A stretch of 64,000 bases of DNA from Saprospiraceae bacterium (GCA_021739645.1 JAIPBL010000004.1:1-64000); one strand, 5' to 3'; shown: positions 15,786 through 25,267, counted from the stretch's first letter. The notes: a model not told the origin generated them from the letters alone. Numbers and translations: made by a program.

Positions 15786-16961
15786 TTACAAAATCCCGGA
15801 CAACACTTGGGTGGCCTTGTCTATCTCGGCTTTGGTGTTGTAATAATGCGGTGAAATGCGCAGCGCCCAATCAACTCCTTTTTCATGGAAATCAATTTGG
15901 GCGTTTATTGGTGTCGCAATGCCTGCATGAATATTGGCGTCGTCCAGAGCCTTTTTTATTTCAGTAGGCTTTTTCCCTTCGATGTTGGCAGTGACGATAC
16001 CACACTTCCGAAGCCCCCAGTCCAGCACACGAATGCCCGGAAGCGTTGAAAGTTGACTACGGGTGTAGTCTGAAAGCGCTGTTACTTCCCGCTCAACGGC
16101 CTCCAACCCGAGGTTCATGGCATACTCGATTGCTACTTTCGAACCGAGTACGAGGCCATAATTTTTCTCCCATTGCTCATATCGTCGGGCAGTTTTCTCC
16201 CTTTCGTACTCATCTGGGCCTACCCAAGTCCCGCCAGCCATGTCCGGAAAAACAGGCTCAAAACCTGCACCCAGCGCAAGGTCTGACACGTACAAAAAAC
16301 CAGCGCCTCTTGGGCCCCGCAGCCATTTCCGCATGGTAGCGCAGAGAAAGTCACAGCCAATTTTTGCAACATCCAACGGCATTTGCCCAGCAGATTGACA
16401 GGCATCAACGATGTACCAAACATCCCGTTCCTGACAAAACTGGCCCACGCTTTCGATGTCTTGAACAAGGCCGGAGTTGGTAGGGACATGCGCCACAGCC
16501 ACAAGTTTTGGTTGGTGGAGGTCAATCAGCTCTTTGACTGATTGCGGGTCAACGCCGCCTTCCGGCAATTTTGCGGCACGCAACAGCCTAATCTTCCGTT
16601 TTTTCTGTAAATAAAGAAAGGCAATCTGGTTGCTGACATAGTCATCATCGGTGGTGAGAATGACATCGCCAGGTTCGAACGGAATGGAAGACAACGCCCG
16701 GAAAAAAGCATCAGTAGCGCTTCCGGCGAAGGCAATATTGTGCGGTTGGGCATTGATTAAGCGGGCCGTTGCATCGGAAAACCCGGCAATATCCTTAGCA
16801 TGTTTTGCCGCCATTTCATAACCACCATGCAGGGATTCTTCTGTCAAATAATCCTGTACTGCTTTGGACACAGGAATGGGTGGCAGGCTTGCCCCTGCAT
16901 TGTTCAAGTGGGTGTGTAGCGCACAGCCCGGAGTGTCATCACGAAGTGCTTGAATATTCAT
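15786..16961 (-). CDS. Class V aminotransferase-fold PLP-dependent enzyme
   Basis: The 391-residue protein is of the cysteine desulfurase / selenocysteine lyase type. It has HLNNAGASLPP near the start, the substrate-loop segment NIAFAGSATDAFFRAL, VAVAHVPTNSGLVQDI, the PLP-ring Asp in YIVDACQSAGQMPLD, and the Schiff-base lysine in ATMRKWLRGPRGAGFLY. HLNNAG is common to IscS/SufS-like and isopenicillin epimerase-like members. The active-site Cys loop of true desulfurases is not evident near the C-terminus, so I leave the reaction open. ATG 16961 is chosen because the family's N-terminus aligns there. It ends 19 bp before the gene downstream, suggesting an operon. Confidence 0.82.
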   Translation of the reverse strand: MNIQALRDDTPGCALHTHLNNAGASLPPIPVSKAVQDYLTEESLHGGYEMAAKHAKDIAGFSDATARLINAQPHNIAFAGSATDAFFRALSSIPFEPGDVILTTDDDYVSNQIAFLYLQKKRKIRLLRAAKLPEGGVDPQSVKELIDLHQPKLVAVAHVPTNSGLVQDIESVGQFCQERDVWYIVDACQSAGQMPLDVAKIGCDFLCATMRKWLRGPRGAGFLYVSDLALGAGFEPVFPDMAGGTWVGPDEYEREKTARRYEQWEKNYGLVLGSKVAIEYAMNLGLEAVEREVTALSDYTRSQLSTLPGIRVLDWGLRKCGIVTANIEGKKPTEIKKALDDANIHAGIATPINAQIDFHEKGVDWALRISPHYYNTKAEIDKATQVLSGIL

Positions 16962-16989
16962 AATCGGAGGTGGTATTTTTAATCGCTGG

Positions 16990-17781
16990 CTATTTCTTTC
17001 GAACAATAAAGCCCTTGCCAACGCTGTATTTTGAGTTCTTGAAAAACCAAAAATCTAGCTTGATGATTAGGTCAGTGAAAAAAGTCAGCATCGGCTCTTT
17101 TACCGACGGTCTCAGTTTTCCCTTCTTTTCCTCCGGCCCTGAAACATTGCCAGCGTTTTCCTTGAAATGCCGCTGTATCATCCCTGTCCAATACATTTCG
17201 AGCAGACCAATGAGGTATCCGCTCAGGTTTTTTTCCTCCAAAACCTCCATGCCGTATTGCTCCGCCCATTGCTTGAAAAGCACCGGGTCAACGAGGTACT
17301 CGTGCCCAAAGGCGTATGCGCCCTGAGCGATTGCCCGTTTTCCCAACAGCCGATTAATTGGGTCGTAGGTAAAAGGGAAATTGGTTTGTGGAAAAGTAAT
17401 GAACGCCAAACCGCCCGTCATCAGCACCCTGCCAATTTCTTCGGTCATTCGCTGGGGCTTTCCCACATGCTCCATCACGTCCACGCTGGTCAACAGGTTG
17501 AAACTATCGTCGGGAAAACTGAGGCGGAGGGCATCCTCGATGCGGTAGTTTAGGTTCGGTGTAGCAGCGTTCATTTTCTTCGCAAAGGCAATATCATGCT
17601 CGTTGATATCACAAGAAATGAGTTGTTCGCAATGGGCGGCAATCATTGGGTCGTAATCCCCCTCCCCGGTGCCAAGGTTCAACCCTTTTGAAAAATTGCG
17701 ACTGGCACCGAACCGCTTCAGGTTTTCACGGATGAAAAGGTATCGGTTCCGATAGGTCGGGAAAAGGAGTTTGTAATTCAT
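16990..17781 (-). CDS. Class I SAM-dependent methyltransferase
   Basis: The 263-residue protein starts MNYKLLFPTYRNRYLFI. Its SAM-binding region is GLNLGTGEGDYDP, followed by LISCDINEHDIAFAKK and an Asp-Val-Met-Glu-His motif (LLTSVDVMEHVGKP) and LMTGGLAFITFPQ. This is the UbiE/Coq5-type class I fold, commonly seen beside glycosyltransferases. A GTG at 17808 overlaps the stop of the upstream glycosyltransferase gene (GTGA) and would add 9 residues; translational coupling from it is plausible, so the start is uncertain. The C-terminal third is helical and basic and may contact a membrane lipid substrate. Substrate unknown. Confidence 0.78.
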   Translation of the reverse strand: MNYKLLFPTYRNRYLFIRENLKRFGASRNFSKGLNLGTGEGDYDPMIAAHCEQLISCDINEHDIAFAKKMNAATPNLNYRIEDALRLSFPDDSFNLLTSVDVMEHVGKPQRMTEEIGRVLMTGGLAFITFPQTNFPFTYDPINRLLGKRAIAQGAYAFGHEYLVDPVLFKQWAEQYGMEVLEEKNLSGYLIGLLEMYWTGMIQRHFKENAGNVSGPEEKKGKLRPSVKEPMLTFFTDLIIKLDFWFFKNSKYSVGKGFIVRKK

Positions 17782-17804
17782 TTTCTTGAATGGGCCTTTG
17801 AAAT

Positions 17805-19919
17805 TCACAAATTTTTTGCTGCCTCCCTCACCTGTTGGGCGGTGGCTGCATTACCCTGTTGGTCGTAAGATTGGGCCAATCGCTCGTAGGCATTTTTGAT
17901 GTTCGGCGCAATGTCCGCATCCAGCTTGATGGCAGCTTGAAAATCAAGGGCAGCACCAGCCAAATCACCACCGTACAACCCAGCCAATCCTTTATAAAAA
18001 AGGCCGGAGGTATCGCCAGGGACAGCCTCGATGGCCTTGGAAGCGGCGTTCTTTGCTTCGGCTGGGTTGCCAAGGTTGAGGTAGGCCATGGCCATTTTCA
18101 ACCAAGCCTGTTCATTGTCTGGGTACTGCTGTGTCTCCTGTTGGAAAGCGGTGACGGCTCCTTGAAAGTCTTGCGCTTTCAGGGCTTTTTCTCCTTCAAA
18201 AACAGCTCCGCCACCTTGCTCAATGGCGGTCAGTGGTATGCCGTTCGCTGTGATGGTATGGAGGGTTCGCTTGTTCGGCCAAGCGCCGGAATGAAGGTGT
18301 GGGCCTTTGATATAGCGAGAAGGAAAGATGCCATAATCCCAAGCTTTTTCGTAGCGGGAAGCAAACTTGACATAAGTAACCTGCACTTTGCCATTGAATT
18401 TTTTGTCAACATAAGCGTGGGCTACATAGGAAAAGGAGGTACCTATCGTCACCGTATCCTTCATTGTCGGGCTGATTTTTCCTTCGGCTTCCAGCCAGTC
18501 CACCGCTTGTTTCATGCTCACGCCCCAATAGTCCGTTTCATAATTGCCGAAGGCACCCGAAATACCACCAGCAAGTGGGTTAAAATAGACGTAGGGAAAC
18601 TTGGCATTTCGAGCAATGAACACTGCCGGCTCCAACATCATCAGGCCAACCACCCCGTAAATCAGGTATTTCCCAATCTTGTTTTCTTTCAACTTTGCTT
18701 CCATTTCCAGGTAAAAAAGCGCTGCAACCACGGTCATGGTTGGATAAACGAAAGTCAAGTGCCGCCATCCATCGTGGAGGATGCTGTCTTTGTAAATGAT
18801 GTAGAACAATGGGAAAAGTGCCGCAAACACAGCCATGAACACAGGCAGCGGTTGGTATTTTTTGAAGAAATTTCCCAAAAAAACCAACCCGCCAAGCAAG
18901 CCAATAAGACTAAAAAGCGGGATGGTGCGCCATATCCATTGGAGTGCGTAGTTCCACGGCGTCTCATCTGACATCACGTTTTCGCCAGCAAACAACACCC
19001 GAATTTTTACCCCTAATTTGGAAAATTCACCCAGTGCTTCCAGCGGATTGCTGATGGGCGACTGCATGGCAAATGGCCAAAAAAGAAGGGCCAATACATA
19101 GCCCGCTATGGCGATGCCAAAAGTCCAGGCAGCATATTTCCCAACTGTTTTACTATCGGAAGTAAGTCCAGAGATTCCATTTTTCATCAAAAAATCCAAC
19201 CCAGCAAACAGGAACAAAAACGCCACCAGCAACAAACCACCGGCCCGTGTGGCAATCGCCAGTGCCATGCCCAGCACGATGCCCAGGACCGTTTTCCATT
19301 GCGGAGCGGGCATTTGTTTGAAGAACAGCGCCATAAAATAAAGGGCAATGGCATAGCCTGCGGCAAAGGGAATGTCCTTCGGGTTCATCAATGAATCGCC
19401 AAGGAAGCGGGGCGAAAGGAACATAAACAGCAAAGTGAGGATAGCTGCCCGCCAACCAGCAATTTCCTTGGCTAACAATGCCGTGAAAAGCATGGCCAGC
19501 ACCCCAAAAATGGCGTTGAAAATATGCCGAACAGAATGGTAGCCCGCATCTTGCCAAGTCAGCCCAAGCGCCTTGTTGGTGAAGCCAGTCACAATATCAA
19601 AGAAGCCGCCGTAATAGTGCATTTTGCCCTTGTCGATGTTCAAGGCGGAACTGTCGGCGCCCATGGTCGAGTAGTAACTGACGAGTTTTGTCGAGTAGTC
19701 GTTTTGGTACTCGTCATCGCCGTTGATGCCACTCCCAAGTGCTAACACGATGGTTATCAGCAAGATAGCAAGGCTGAGACCTGTGAAAATCTTTTCATAG
19801 AACCCATCTTTGTCTGTGGCCGTGGTTGGACGTTCTAGCCACTTGGAAGGGCCGTAAGCCGATTTTTTCGGCTTGGGTGAGGCTTGTTGACGAATGGGTT
19901 TAGCTGGTTTCTTACTCAT
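17805..19919 (-). CDS. Membrane GT-C glycosyltransferase (GT39/ArnT-like) with C-terminal TPRs
   Basis: The 704-residue protein has a Lys/Pro-rich cytoplasmic start, then about ten hydrophobic helices between residues 45 and 430. A loop near HYYGGFFDIVTGFTNKALG carries acidic residues after the first helix, as in PMT/ArnT-type enzymes that use polyprenyl-linked sugars. SPRFLGDSLMNPKDIPFAAGY is a well-kept loop. After the membrane part, a soluble domain (VDWLEAEGKISPTMKDTV) leads to three tetratricopeptide-like repeats in the last 140 residues (FQGAVTAFQQETQQYPDNEQ, AWLKMAMAYLNLGN, AGAALDFQAAIKLD). ATG 19919 is preferred over a longer reading that lacks signal or homology character. The adjacent methyltransferase suggests a shared glycolipid or glycoprotein pathway, but this is inference. 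Confidence 0.8.
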   Translation of the reverse strand: MSKKPAKPIRQQASPKPKKSAYGPSKWLERPTTATDKDGFYEKIFTGLSLAILLITIVLALGSGINGDDEYQNDYSTKLVSYYSTMGADSSALNIDKGKMHYYGGFFDIVTGFTNKALGLTWQDAGYHSVRHIFNAIFGVLAMLFTALLAKEIAGWRAAILTLLFMFLSPRFLGDSLMNPKDIPFAAGYAIALYFMALFFKQMPAPQWKTVLGIVLGMALAIATRAGGLLLVAFLFLFAGLDFLMKNGISGLTSDSKTVGKYAAWTFGIAIAGYVLALLFWPFAMQSPISNPLEALGEFSKLGVKIRVLFAGENVMSDETPWNYALQWIWRTIPLFSLIGLLGGLVFLGNFFKKYQPLPVFMAVFAALFPLFYIIYKDSILHDGWRHLTFVYPTMTVVAALFYLEMEAKLKENKIGKYLIYGVVGLMMLEPAVFIARNAKFPYVYFNPLAGGISGAFGNYETDYWGVSMKQAVDWLEAEGKISPTMKDTVTIGTSFSYVAHAYVDKKFNGKVQVTYVKFASRYEKAWDYGIFPSRYIKGPHLHSGAWPNKRTLHTITANGIPLTAIEQGGGAVFEGEKALKAQDFQGAVTAFQQETQQYPDNEQAWLKMAMAYLNLGNPAEAKNAASKAIEAVPGDTSGLFYKGLAGLYGGDLAGAALDFQAAIKLDADIAPNIKNAYERLAQSYDQQGNAATAQQVREAAKNL

Positions 19920-20044
19920 GATACGTTGCTGTTTAAGCGGCGCAAGATAGGAAAAATGGGTATTTTTACGTGGTGTTTCATTTGACGCAAATGCAGGAAC
20001 CAAAATCAAAACAGGGCCGTTTTGACCAAAATTTAATCAAACCC

Positions 20045-20587
20045 ATGCAAGACCTTGTCAAATCCAGCAAATTTCTCTCCTTTGTGCTGCGGCATCGCCC
20101 AGATAAAATCGGGCTGAAACTCGAAGAAAACGGTTGGGCAGTCACCACGGAACTGCTGGAAAAACTAAATTCAAATAATTTTCCCTGCGATTTTGAAAAG
20201 CTGAAATCAATCGTTGAGAACGACAACAAACAGCGATATGCCTTTTCCGAAGATTTTCTGAAAATCCGAGCAAGTCAAGGCCATTCCATAAAAGTTGATT
20301 TGGGATTACTGCCAAAAGTGCCACCCGGCACCTTGTTCCATGGCACTGCCGGATACAACATTCCTTCCATTAAAAAACAAGGTTTGCTGAAAGCAAAACG
20401 ACACCATGTCCACCTTTCCATAAATGAAGAAACCGCTATCCAAGTTGGAGGCAGGCACGGAAAACCTGTGGTGCTGCGAGTGAAGGCCATCGAAATGACT
20501 CGGATAGGCCATGTTTTTTACCAGTCCGAAAATGGGGTTTGGTTGACAGATACAGTTCCGCCCGAATTCTTGGTTTTCCCATCATAA
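20045..20587 (+). CDS. kptA: RNA 2'-phosphotransferase (Tpt1/KptA)
   Basis: The 180-residue enzyme transfers an internal RNA 2'-phosphate to NAD+, giving ADP-ribose 1'',2''-cyclic phosphate. All hallmark blocks are present: FLSFVLRHRPDKIGL, IRASQGHS, LFHGTAGYNIPSIKKQGL, HHVHLSINEETA and GRHGKPVVLRVKA. These carry the Arg-His-Arg-Arg catalytic set. ATG 20045 gives a length and N-terminus like the E. coli protein (184 aa); earlier in-frame ATGs at 19970 and 19991 fall close to the divergent gene and add unrelated residues. The 3' end overlaps the flippase gene by 6 bp in convergent orientation. The bacterial role is unclear since no yeast-type tRNA splicing is known. Confidence 0.93.
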   Translation: MQDLVKSSKFLSFVLRHRPDKIGLKLEENGWAVTTELLEKLNSNNFPCDFEKLKSIVENDNKQRYAFSEDFLKIRASQGHSIKVDLGLLPKVPPGTLFHGTAGYNIPSIKKQGLLKAKRHHVHLSINEETAIQVGGRHGKPVVLRVKAIEMTRIGHVFYQSENGVWLTDTVPPEFLVFPS

Positions 20588-21877
20588 TTTCGTGGAAATC
20601 AGGAATGTAGCAATCAGGAGCAGGTTGTAACCTATCCAAATTTTCCAGTCAACGTAGCTGCTTGGGTGAATTTTCAGCACCCGCCAATTGTACCAAATCA
20701 GCAGCACCCTATCCACCATAAAAGCAACGACAGCAGCCCATGCTACACCTAACAGCCCGAAGCTACTTCCCCACCAAAAACTAAGCAAGACTAGCACGAC
20801 GAGTTCTGCCAATGCACTGAGTATCAAGATTTTGTTTTTGCCAGCCCCCATCGTTACCACCTGAGGAAGCAGGATGCGACTTGCAAGCAACAAGGTGAAA
20901 ATATTGAAAATTTGGGCAGAGGCTTTAAAATCTTGATTGAAAAAAAAGGGGAACAAAAACGGCGCTGCGAGCATCGATGCCATGCTAATTGGGAATAGCC
21001 AATGTGATAGCCTTCGTGTGTTGGATTTTATGCGCTCCAAGCCAAGCGACTGATTTTCAGCGAGTTCTGGAATGAGGGCGGTTGCAAGCGCACCGACCAT
21101 CAGCACGGCTATTGGCAGCTCACGTGCTCCGTATCGAAAGATGGCAAATGCTTTTTCATCCTCAAAAAGCGTGGTCACGGCCAACCCGCTGACGTACTCC
21201 GAACCTTTGCCAATCGCAGCAAAAAGGAGTAGCGGCCAAGCCAACAGCAGGTATTTTTTCAAAAAAACGGGGTCGATAGTCCAATCGGCATGGCGGTAAA
21301 CGACCACAAGACACCAAACCAGTTTTACAAAAGCCCAAACCAAAAGCCCGAACATGGTTTCCCGCAGCGAAAAATGGAGAAAAATTGGCAAGACAACCAG
21401 CACTAATTGCAGCCCAAAACTCACCACGCCAAAGCGGACAAGCTGTTTGTATTTTTTGAGCAGCAAATAGAAAATCTGCAGCAAAAAACTCGGCGAGTTG
21501 AGGATTAGGAACAGCGCAAGCAGGTTGAGCAAAGGAAGTTGCTCAAAGTTCGTAAGGTATTGACCGACAGGCTTTTGAAATATAAAAAGAAGGCTACCAG
21601 CAAGCAATCCTGCAACACTAAAAAGTAGGAAAACATTGAAAATGGCCCTTTTTTGGGTGGCTTCGTCCAGCTTCGCAAAGAGCTGGAGCAAGGCATTTTG
21701 GCCACCGGCCACCCAAAAAAAACAGAACAAACTTGCAATGAACATCAGCGCCTCGTACACCGAGACCAAAGCGGTAGGCAGTCCGGCCTTCACCAGTAAA
21801 ATGCCAATCAGGATGGCCGTGCCAAACTGCAAAACCTGAAAGATTTGCAGTGCGCTTATTTTATTGAAACGAAGCAT
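20582..21877 (-). CDS. MOP-superfamily polysaccharide flippase-like membrane protein
   Basis: The 431-residue protein has 12 or so hydrophobic segments spread evenly along its length and little soluble sequence. It begins MLRFNKISALQIFQVLQFG and shows Wzx-like spacing, with a loop FRYGARELPIAVLMVGALATALIPELAENQ in the middle. Such proteins flip lipid-linked oligosaccharides or export polysaccharide units. No polymerase or ligase genes are adjacent, although the GT-C gene lies beyond kptA. It starts 15 bp after the saccharopine dehydrogenase stop on the minus strand, so it is likely co-transcribed with that gene. Confidence 0.75.
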   Translation of the reverse strand: MLRFNKISALQIFQVLQFGTAILIGILLVKAGLPTALVSVYEALMFIASLFCFFWVAGGQNALLQLFAKLDEATQKRAIFNVFLLFSVAGLLAGSLLFIFQKPVGQYLTNFEQLPLLNLLALFLILNSPSFLLQIFYLLLKKYKQLVRFGVVSFGLQLVLVVLPIFLHFSLRETMFGLLVWAFVKLVWCLVVVYRHADWTIDPVFLKKYLLLAWPLLLFAAIGKGSEYVSGLAVTTLFEDEKAFAIFRYGARELPIAVLMVGALATALIPELAENQSLGLERIKSNTRRLSHWLFPISMASMLAAPFLFPFFFNQDFKASAQIFNIFTLLLASRILLPQVVTMGAGKNKILILSALAELVVLVLLSFWWGSSFGLLGVAWAAVVAFMVDRVLLIWYNWRVLKIHPSSYVDWKIWIGYNLLLIATFLISTKL

Positions 21878-21892
21878 TTAACCATTTGACAA

Positions 21893-23245
21893 TCAGTTGT
21901 TTACTTCTTTTTCTTCTTCATGAAAAATTACCCCAAATGATTTCAGTTCCTCCAACACCGGCTCGTAAATTTCTTTCCGAACTGGAATATTGACACCTGT
22001 CGCCACGATTTGCTTCGTCATGAATAACTTGGTGAAAATAGCAAGCGGCAGCCCGACGAGCCTCGCCATGGCGGTATCTTCACTGTTTTTTCCTTTAAAC
22101 TCCATCGTAGATGAGAGGTGGAATTTTTTGCCTCCAAGCTCATACTCGAATTGGTGCTGCATCACGATGAGGTCCTTGTCATTTGGTTCAAGTTTCCATT
22201 TTTCGAGGAGCAGGTCTTCCAAAATTACAGCAGGAGAAGCATTCGCTTTTTCAATTTTCTTATTGCTGAACAGCCCAATCCAGTCCATTTTTTCCATCAC
22301 AGGAGAAGACACCGTTTCGCCAAGCATTTCAGCCATTCGCTCTTTCACCGTGGCGCCTTCTTTACCGGAGTTGCCCAGAAAAGCCTCCATCAAATCGAGG
22401 TAGGTCATCTTCTCAGAATCAACGATGGTGAACGTATCATCTGTCAGTCCAATTTGAGCCAGCGCATTCCAGGCATCACAGAATCCTTGGTACCGAATGG
22501 TTCCACGTTCAATCGTTGGGACATCTTGAATGCCATAAACCGCCCGGTAGGGCAATGAATCTCGGTTGGCATAAACCTCAAATGGTTCATCATAACCAGG
22601 TATTGAAATCAGTTTGTACTCCTTGAAAAGCCGATTGTAAGGAATGTACTTAAACTTGCCGTTTTCAAGAAATTGAGCAGTACCCTGCCCTGCCTTTATC
22701 ACGTTACGGGGGTTCCAAGTGAACTTGTAGCGCCAAGGATTTTCCTGTAAATTTTCGAGCGCCACCAAGCCGCCTACGTTGGAACTAAAGGAGGTAATCT
22801 TCCCACCCATGGCCTTGATTTCATCTATTTTCTGCATTGCAGACATGTGGTCTATCCCAGGGTCGAGGCCAATTTCACCCATGAACATCCGATCTATTTT
22901 TTTGAACTCATCGTTCATTTGCTGGATTTCTTTGGGAACATAAGAGGCAGTGATGAGGTGCTTTTTCAATATGATACAATCTTGCGCAACTTCGATGTGC
23001 ATGACCGGAGGGAGCAAGGAGATGACGACATCGGCCTTTGAAACCAGCGCCTGCCTTGCCTCAACATCGGAGGCATCAAGCTTTTCAGCCCTGCCATTGG
23101 TGTGGCCGCCTACTTTTTTTGTAGCAGATGCTAGGTCAGAGTCGGCTACCACCACTGACCAATTATGTTCTTTGGCACTCGTTAGAATGTATTGAATGCA
23201 TGCATTGGCCGAACGGCCAGCCCCTAAAATTAAGATGTTATTCAT
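21893..23245 (-). CDS. Saccharopine dehydrogenase family protein
   Basis: The 450-residue protein has the N-terminal Rossmann motif ILILGAGRSANACIQYIL, the VVADSDLA turn, ADVVISLLPPVMH and ASYVPKEI. The middle keeps GLDPGIDHMSAMQKID and VGGLVALENLQENPWRYKFTW, which define the LYS9/saccharopine reductase family. The mature family enzyme interconverts saccharopine with glutamate and aminoadipate semialdehyde. The best guess is lysine degradation, but related reductases exist and no lysine-ketoglutarate reductase gene is adjacent. ATG 23245 starts the Rossmann fold directly, so the start is firm. Confidence 0.88.
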   Translation of the reverse strand: MNNILILGAGRSANACIQYILTSAKEHNWSVVVADSDLASATKKVGGHTNGRAEKLDASDVEARQALVSKADVVISLLPPVMHIEVAQDCIILKKHLITASYVPKEIQQMNDEFKKIDRMFMGEIGLDPGIDHMSAMQKIDEIKAMGGKITSFSSNVGGLVALENLQENPWRYKFTWNPRNVIKAGQGTAQFLENGKFKYIPYNRLFKEYKLISIPGYDEPFEVYANRDSLPYRAVYGIQDVPTIERGTIRYQGFCDAWNALAQIGLTDDTFTIVDSEKMTYLDLMEAFLGNSGKEGATVKERMAEMLGETVSSPVMEKMDWIGLFSNKKIEKANASPAVILEDLLLEKWKLEPNDKDLIVMQHQFEYELGGKKFHLSSTMEFKGKNSEDTAMARLVGLPLAIFTKLFMTKQIVATGVNIPVRKEIYEPVLEELKSFGVIFHEEEKEVNN

Positions 23246-23358
23246 TTATTTAAGCATGTTTTGAGTAAAAGGCCGCAAGGTAAGCATTCGCTAAAAAACA
23301 GGGGTATCAGAAAGCGAGTTGGTTAAAAACCGGTATGGAGCAATTCAACTTTTACCCG

Positions 23359-23366
23359 TAAGTTTG
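23359..23366 (+). promoter_or_regulatory. Bacteroidota -7 box upstream of cdd
   Basis: TAAGTTTG matches TAnnTTTG and lies 20 bp before the cdd ATG, giving a predicted leader of only about 14 nt. No clear -33 TTTG is seen at the usual spacing. Confidence 0.5.
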
Positions 23367-23386
23367 ACCGTTTTACTTCGCTTTAT

Positions 23387-23869
23387 ATGGAAAAACTGTC
23401 AATTAGAACTGAATTTACCAGCTACGGCACTTTGGAGGAACTGCTCGAAAGTGACCGTGAATTGCTATTACTGGCAAAAAAATCACTGGAAAACTCGTAT
23501 TCACCCTACTCCAATTTTAAAGTGGGAGCGGCAGTTTTGCTGCGCAATGGGCAACTGATTGGCGGCAGTAACTACGAAAATGCTAGTTACCCGCTTTGCA
23601 TCTGCGCTGAACAAACCGTGCTGACAACCGCCGCCAACCTGCACCCTGGTGTCGCTCCGCTGGCCCTCGCCATTGCTATTCGAAACCCGAGGCAAGTCAT
23701 CAACCGGCCGGGGCTGCCCTGCGGTGCATGCAGGCAGGTGATTTGTGAAACGGAGATGAAGAATAAACAGCCAATGCGTGTAATTTTGCAGGGTGAAACC
23801 GGACCTATTTTCATTTTTGAAAAAGGCATCGACCTGCTCCCATTGGCATTTGACCAAACCTTTTTGTAA
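23387..23869 (+). CDS. cdd: Cytidine deaminase
   Basis: The 160-residue enzyme deaminates cytidine and deoxycytidine to uridine and deoxyuridine in pyrimidine salvage. It has YSPYSNFKVGAAVLL, the first zinc motif CAEQ (Cys ligand and catalytic Glu) in LCICAEQTVLTTAAN, and the second zinc motif PCGACRQV. An extra 25-residue N-terminal segment precedes the usual helix. It lies 69 bp upstream of pyrD on the same strand, grouping pyrimidine salvage and synthesis genes. Confidence 0.94.
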   Translation: MEKLSIRTEFTSYGTLEELLESDRELLLLAKKSLENSYSPYSNFKVGAAVLLRNGQLIGGSNYENASYPLCICAEQTVLTTAANLHPGVAPLALAIAIRNPRQVINRPGLPCGACRQVICETEMKNKQPMRVILQGETGPIFIFEKGIDLLPLAFDQTFL

Positions 23870-23897
23870 AATTTTTGGAGCTATGAATTGCGACTAT

Positions 23898-23937
23898 TTT
23901 GCCACAAACTCAAAGCTCATTACTCACAACTCCTCCA
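23898..23937. repeat. Word-repeat tract ahead of pyrD
   Basis: The 7-mers AAACTCA, AAGCTCA, TTACTCA and CAACTCC follow one another. The tract lies just before the GTG start assigned to pyrD. If translation began at TTG 23888 the repeat would encode part of the N-terminus. Confidence 0.45.
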
Positions 23938-23938
23938 C

Positions 23939-24979
23939 GTGTACAAACTCCTTCTCAAGCCCATCCTCTTCCTTTTTCAACCTGAAAAAGCGCACCATCT
24001 TACTTTGCTATTTTTGAAAATCACCTTGGCCATTCCAGTGGTGGGTTGGCTATTCAGGAGCAGTTTCTCCATTTCTGACCCTCGGCTTGAGCGGCAAGTT
24101 TTCGGGCTGAAATTTCCAAACCCAGTCGGTTTGGCTGCTGGGTTCGACAAGGACGGCAAGCATTTCGAAGCCATGTCGGCGCTTGGCTTTGGGTTCATCG
24201 AAATCGGGACGGTCACGCCACTGGGGCAACCGGGCAACCCAACACCCCGCCTCTTTCGGCTACCTGACGATGAAGCACTCATCAATCGAATGGGCTTCAA
24301 CAACGAGGGGGTTGACGCATTGGTAATGCAATTGAGTAAACGGAAACCTGAAAAGCTTATCATCGGTGGAAACATCGGAAAAAACAAGGCGACCTCGAAC
24401 GAAAATGCCGACCGAGACTATTCCATTTGCTTCGAAGCACTTTTCCCTTATGTGGATTATTTTGTGGTAAATGTCAGCTCGCCAAACACGCCAAACCTTC
24501 GGGATTTGCAAGAAAAAGAACCGCTGCAAGCACTGCTTACCCACCTCCAGCATTTAAACCAGCAGAAGCCAAACCCCAAGCCGCTGCTGCTGAAGATAGC
24601 ACCCGACCTTACCGATGGGCAGCTCGACGACATCCTCGAAATAGCTGAAGCCACCAAACTCGACGGAGTAATTGCTACAAATACGACCATTTCCCGGACA
24701 GGCTTGAAAACCAGCAAATTGGTGGTAGATGAAATAGGCGCTGGCGGCTTGAGCGGCAAACCAGTTGCAGTTCGGTCCACGGAGGTGATTCGCTACCTAA
24801 GTGAAAAATCGGGAGGCAAATTGACCATCATCGGTGTTGGTGGAATTGCTTCGGCAGCTGATGCGATTGAGAAACTCGAAGCTGGAGCCGCATTGGTACA
24901 GGTTTACAGCGGCCTAGTTTACGAAGGGCCAAGCTTGGTTAAGCGCATAAATCAAGGCATTTTGAAGCAGTTTAAGTGA
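23939..24979 (+). CDS. pyrD: Dihydroorotate dehydrogenase (quinone)
   Basis: The 346-residue class 2 enzyme oxidises dihydroorotate to orotate with quinone as acceptor, at the inner membrane. It has an amphipathic N-terminal region ([20 protein letters not shown]), the FMN/substrate motif [21 protein letters not shown], and the catalytic-serine stretch [16 protein letters not shown] that marks class 2. The C-terminus has [13 protein letters not shown] and [16 protein letters not shown] 23939 is chosen because family members typically begin Met-Tyr-Lys-Leu at this point. An in-frame TTG at 23888 would add 17 residues derived from a word-repeat tract. Confidence 0.93.
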   Translation: MYKLLLKPILFLFQPEKAHHLTLLFLKITLAIPVVGWLFRSSFSISDPRLERQVFGLKFPNPVGLAAGFDKDGKHFEAMSALGFGFIEIGTVTPLGQPGNPTPRLFRLPDDEALINRMGFNNEGVDALVMQLSKRKPEKLIIGGNIGKNKATSNENADRDYSICFEALFPYVDYFVVNVSSPNTPNLRDLQEKEPLQALLTHLQHLNQQKPNPKPLLLKIAPDLTDGQLDDILEIAEATKLDGVIATNTTISRTGLKTSKLVVDEIGAGGLSGKPVAVRSTEVIRYLSEKSGGKLTIIGVGGIASAADAIEKLEAGAALVQVYSGLVYEGPSLVKRINQGILKQFK

Positions 24980-25162
24980 GCGGTGGTTCAAGCGATTTCA
25001 CCCAAAAACAAATTAAACAAAAACCTGTTGGCATCCTATTTGAAAAGGCAGTAGTATCAAACCAGTATTTTTCTCCTTCCTCGTTAAGTTTTGAATTTTA
25101 TTAGAATCGCCTAGAGACAAGGCTACTATTGCTGTATTACCTTTTTTCAAAAAACACAACAC

Positions 25163-25267
25163 ATGAATAAACAAGAGTCAATTTGGAAGGATGTGAGATT
25201 ATGGCTAGTATTAATTAGTGCAGTCATTTTTTTTACAATGATTTTTAAAGGGTATCCAATTGGGTGA
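25163..25267 (+). CDS. Small single-pass membrane protein, 34 aa (candidate)
   Basis: This short ORF lies in the pyrD-nadC gap. It encodes a polar start (MNKQESIWKDVRLW), one hydrophobic helix (LVLISAVIFFTMIF) and a short KGYPIG tail, a normal small-membrane-protein layout. A -7-like box TACCTTTT at 25138-25145 places transcription about 11 nt before the ATG, and an intrinsic terminator at 25326-25363 closes the unit. I know of no named family. It is supported by its context (promoter-like box, ORF, terminator), not by homology. Confidence 0.45.
   Translation: MNKQESIWKDVRLWLVLISAVIFFTMIFKGYPIG

Noticed and set aside
17835-18971. Plus-strand ORF of 378 codons
   Set aside because: It lies wholly antisense to the GT-C glycosyltransferase gene, has no domain or signal, and arises from the biased codons of the real gene.
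24980-25060. tRNA-like GGTTCAAGC sequence after pyrD
   Set aside because: No matching acceptor, anticodon or D arms at the right distances.
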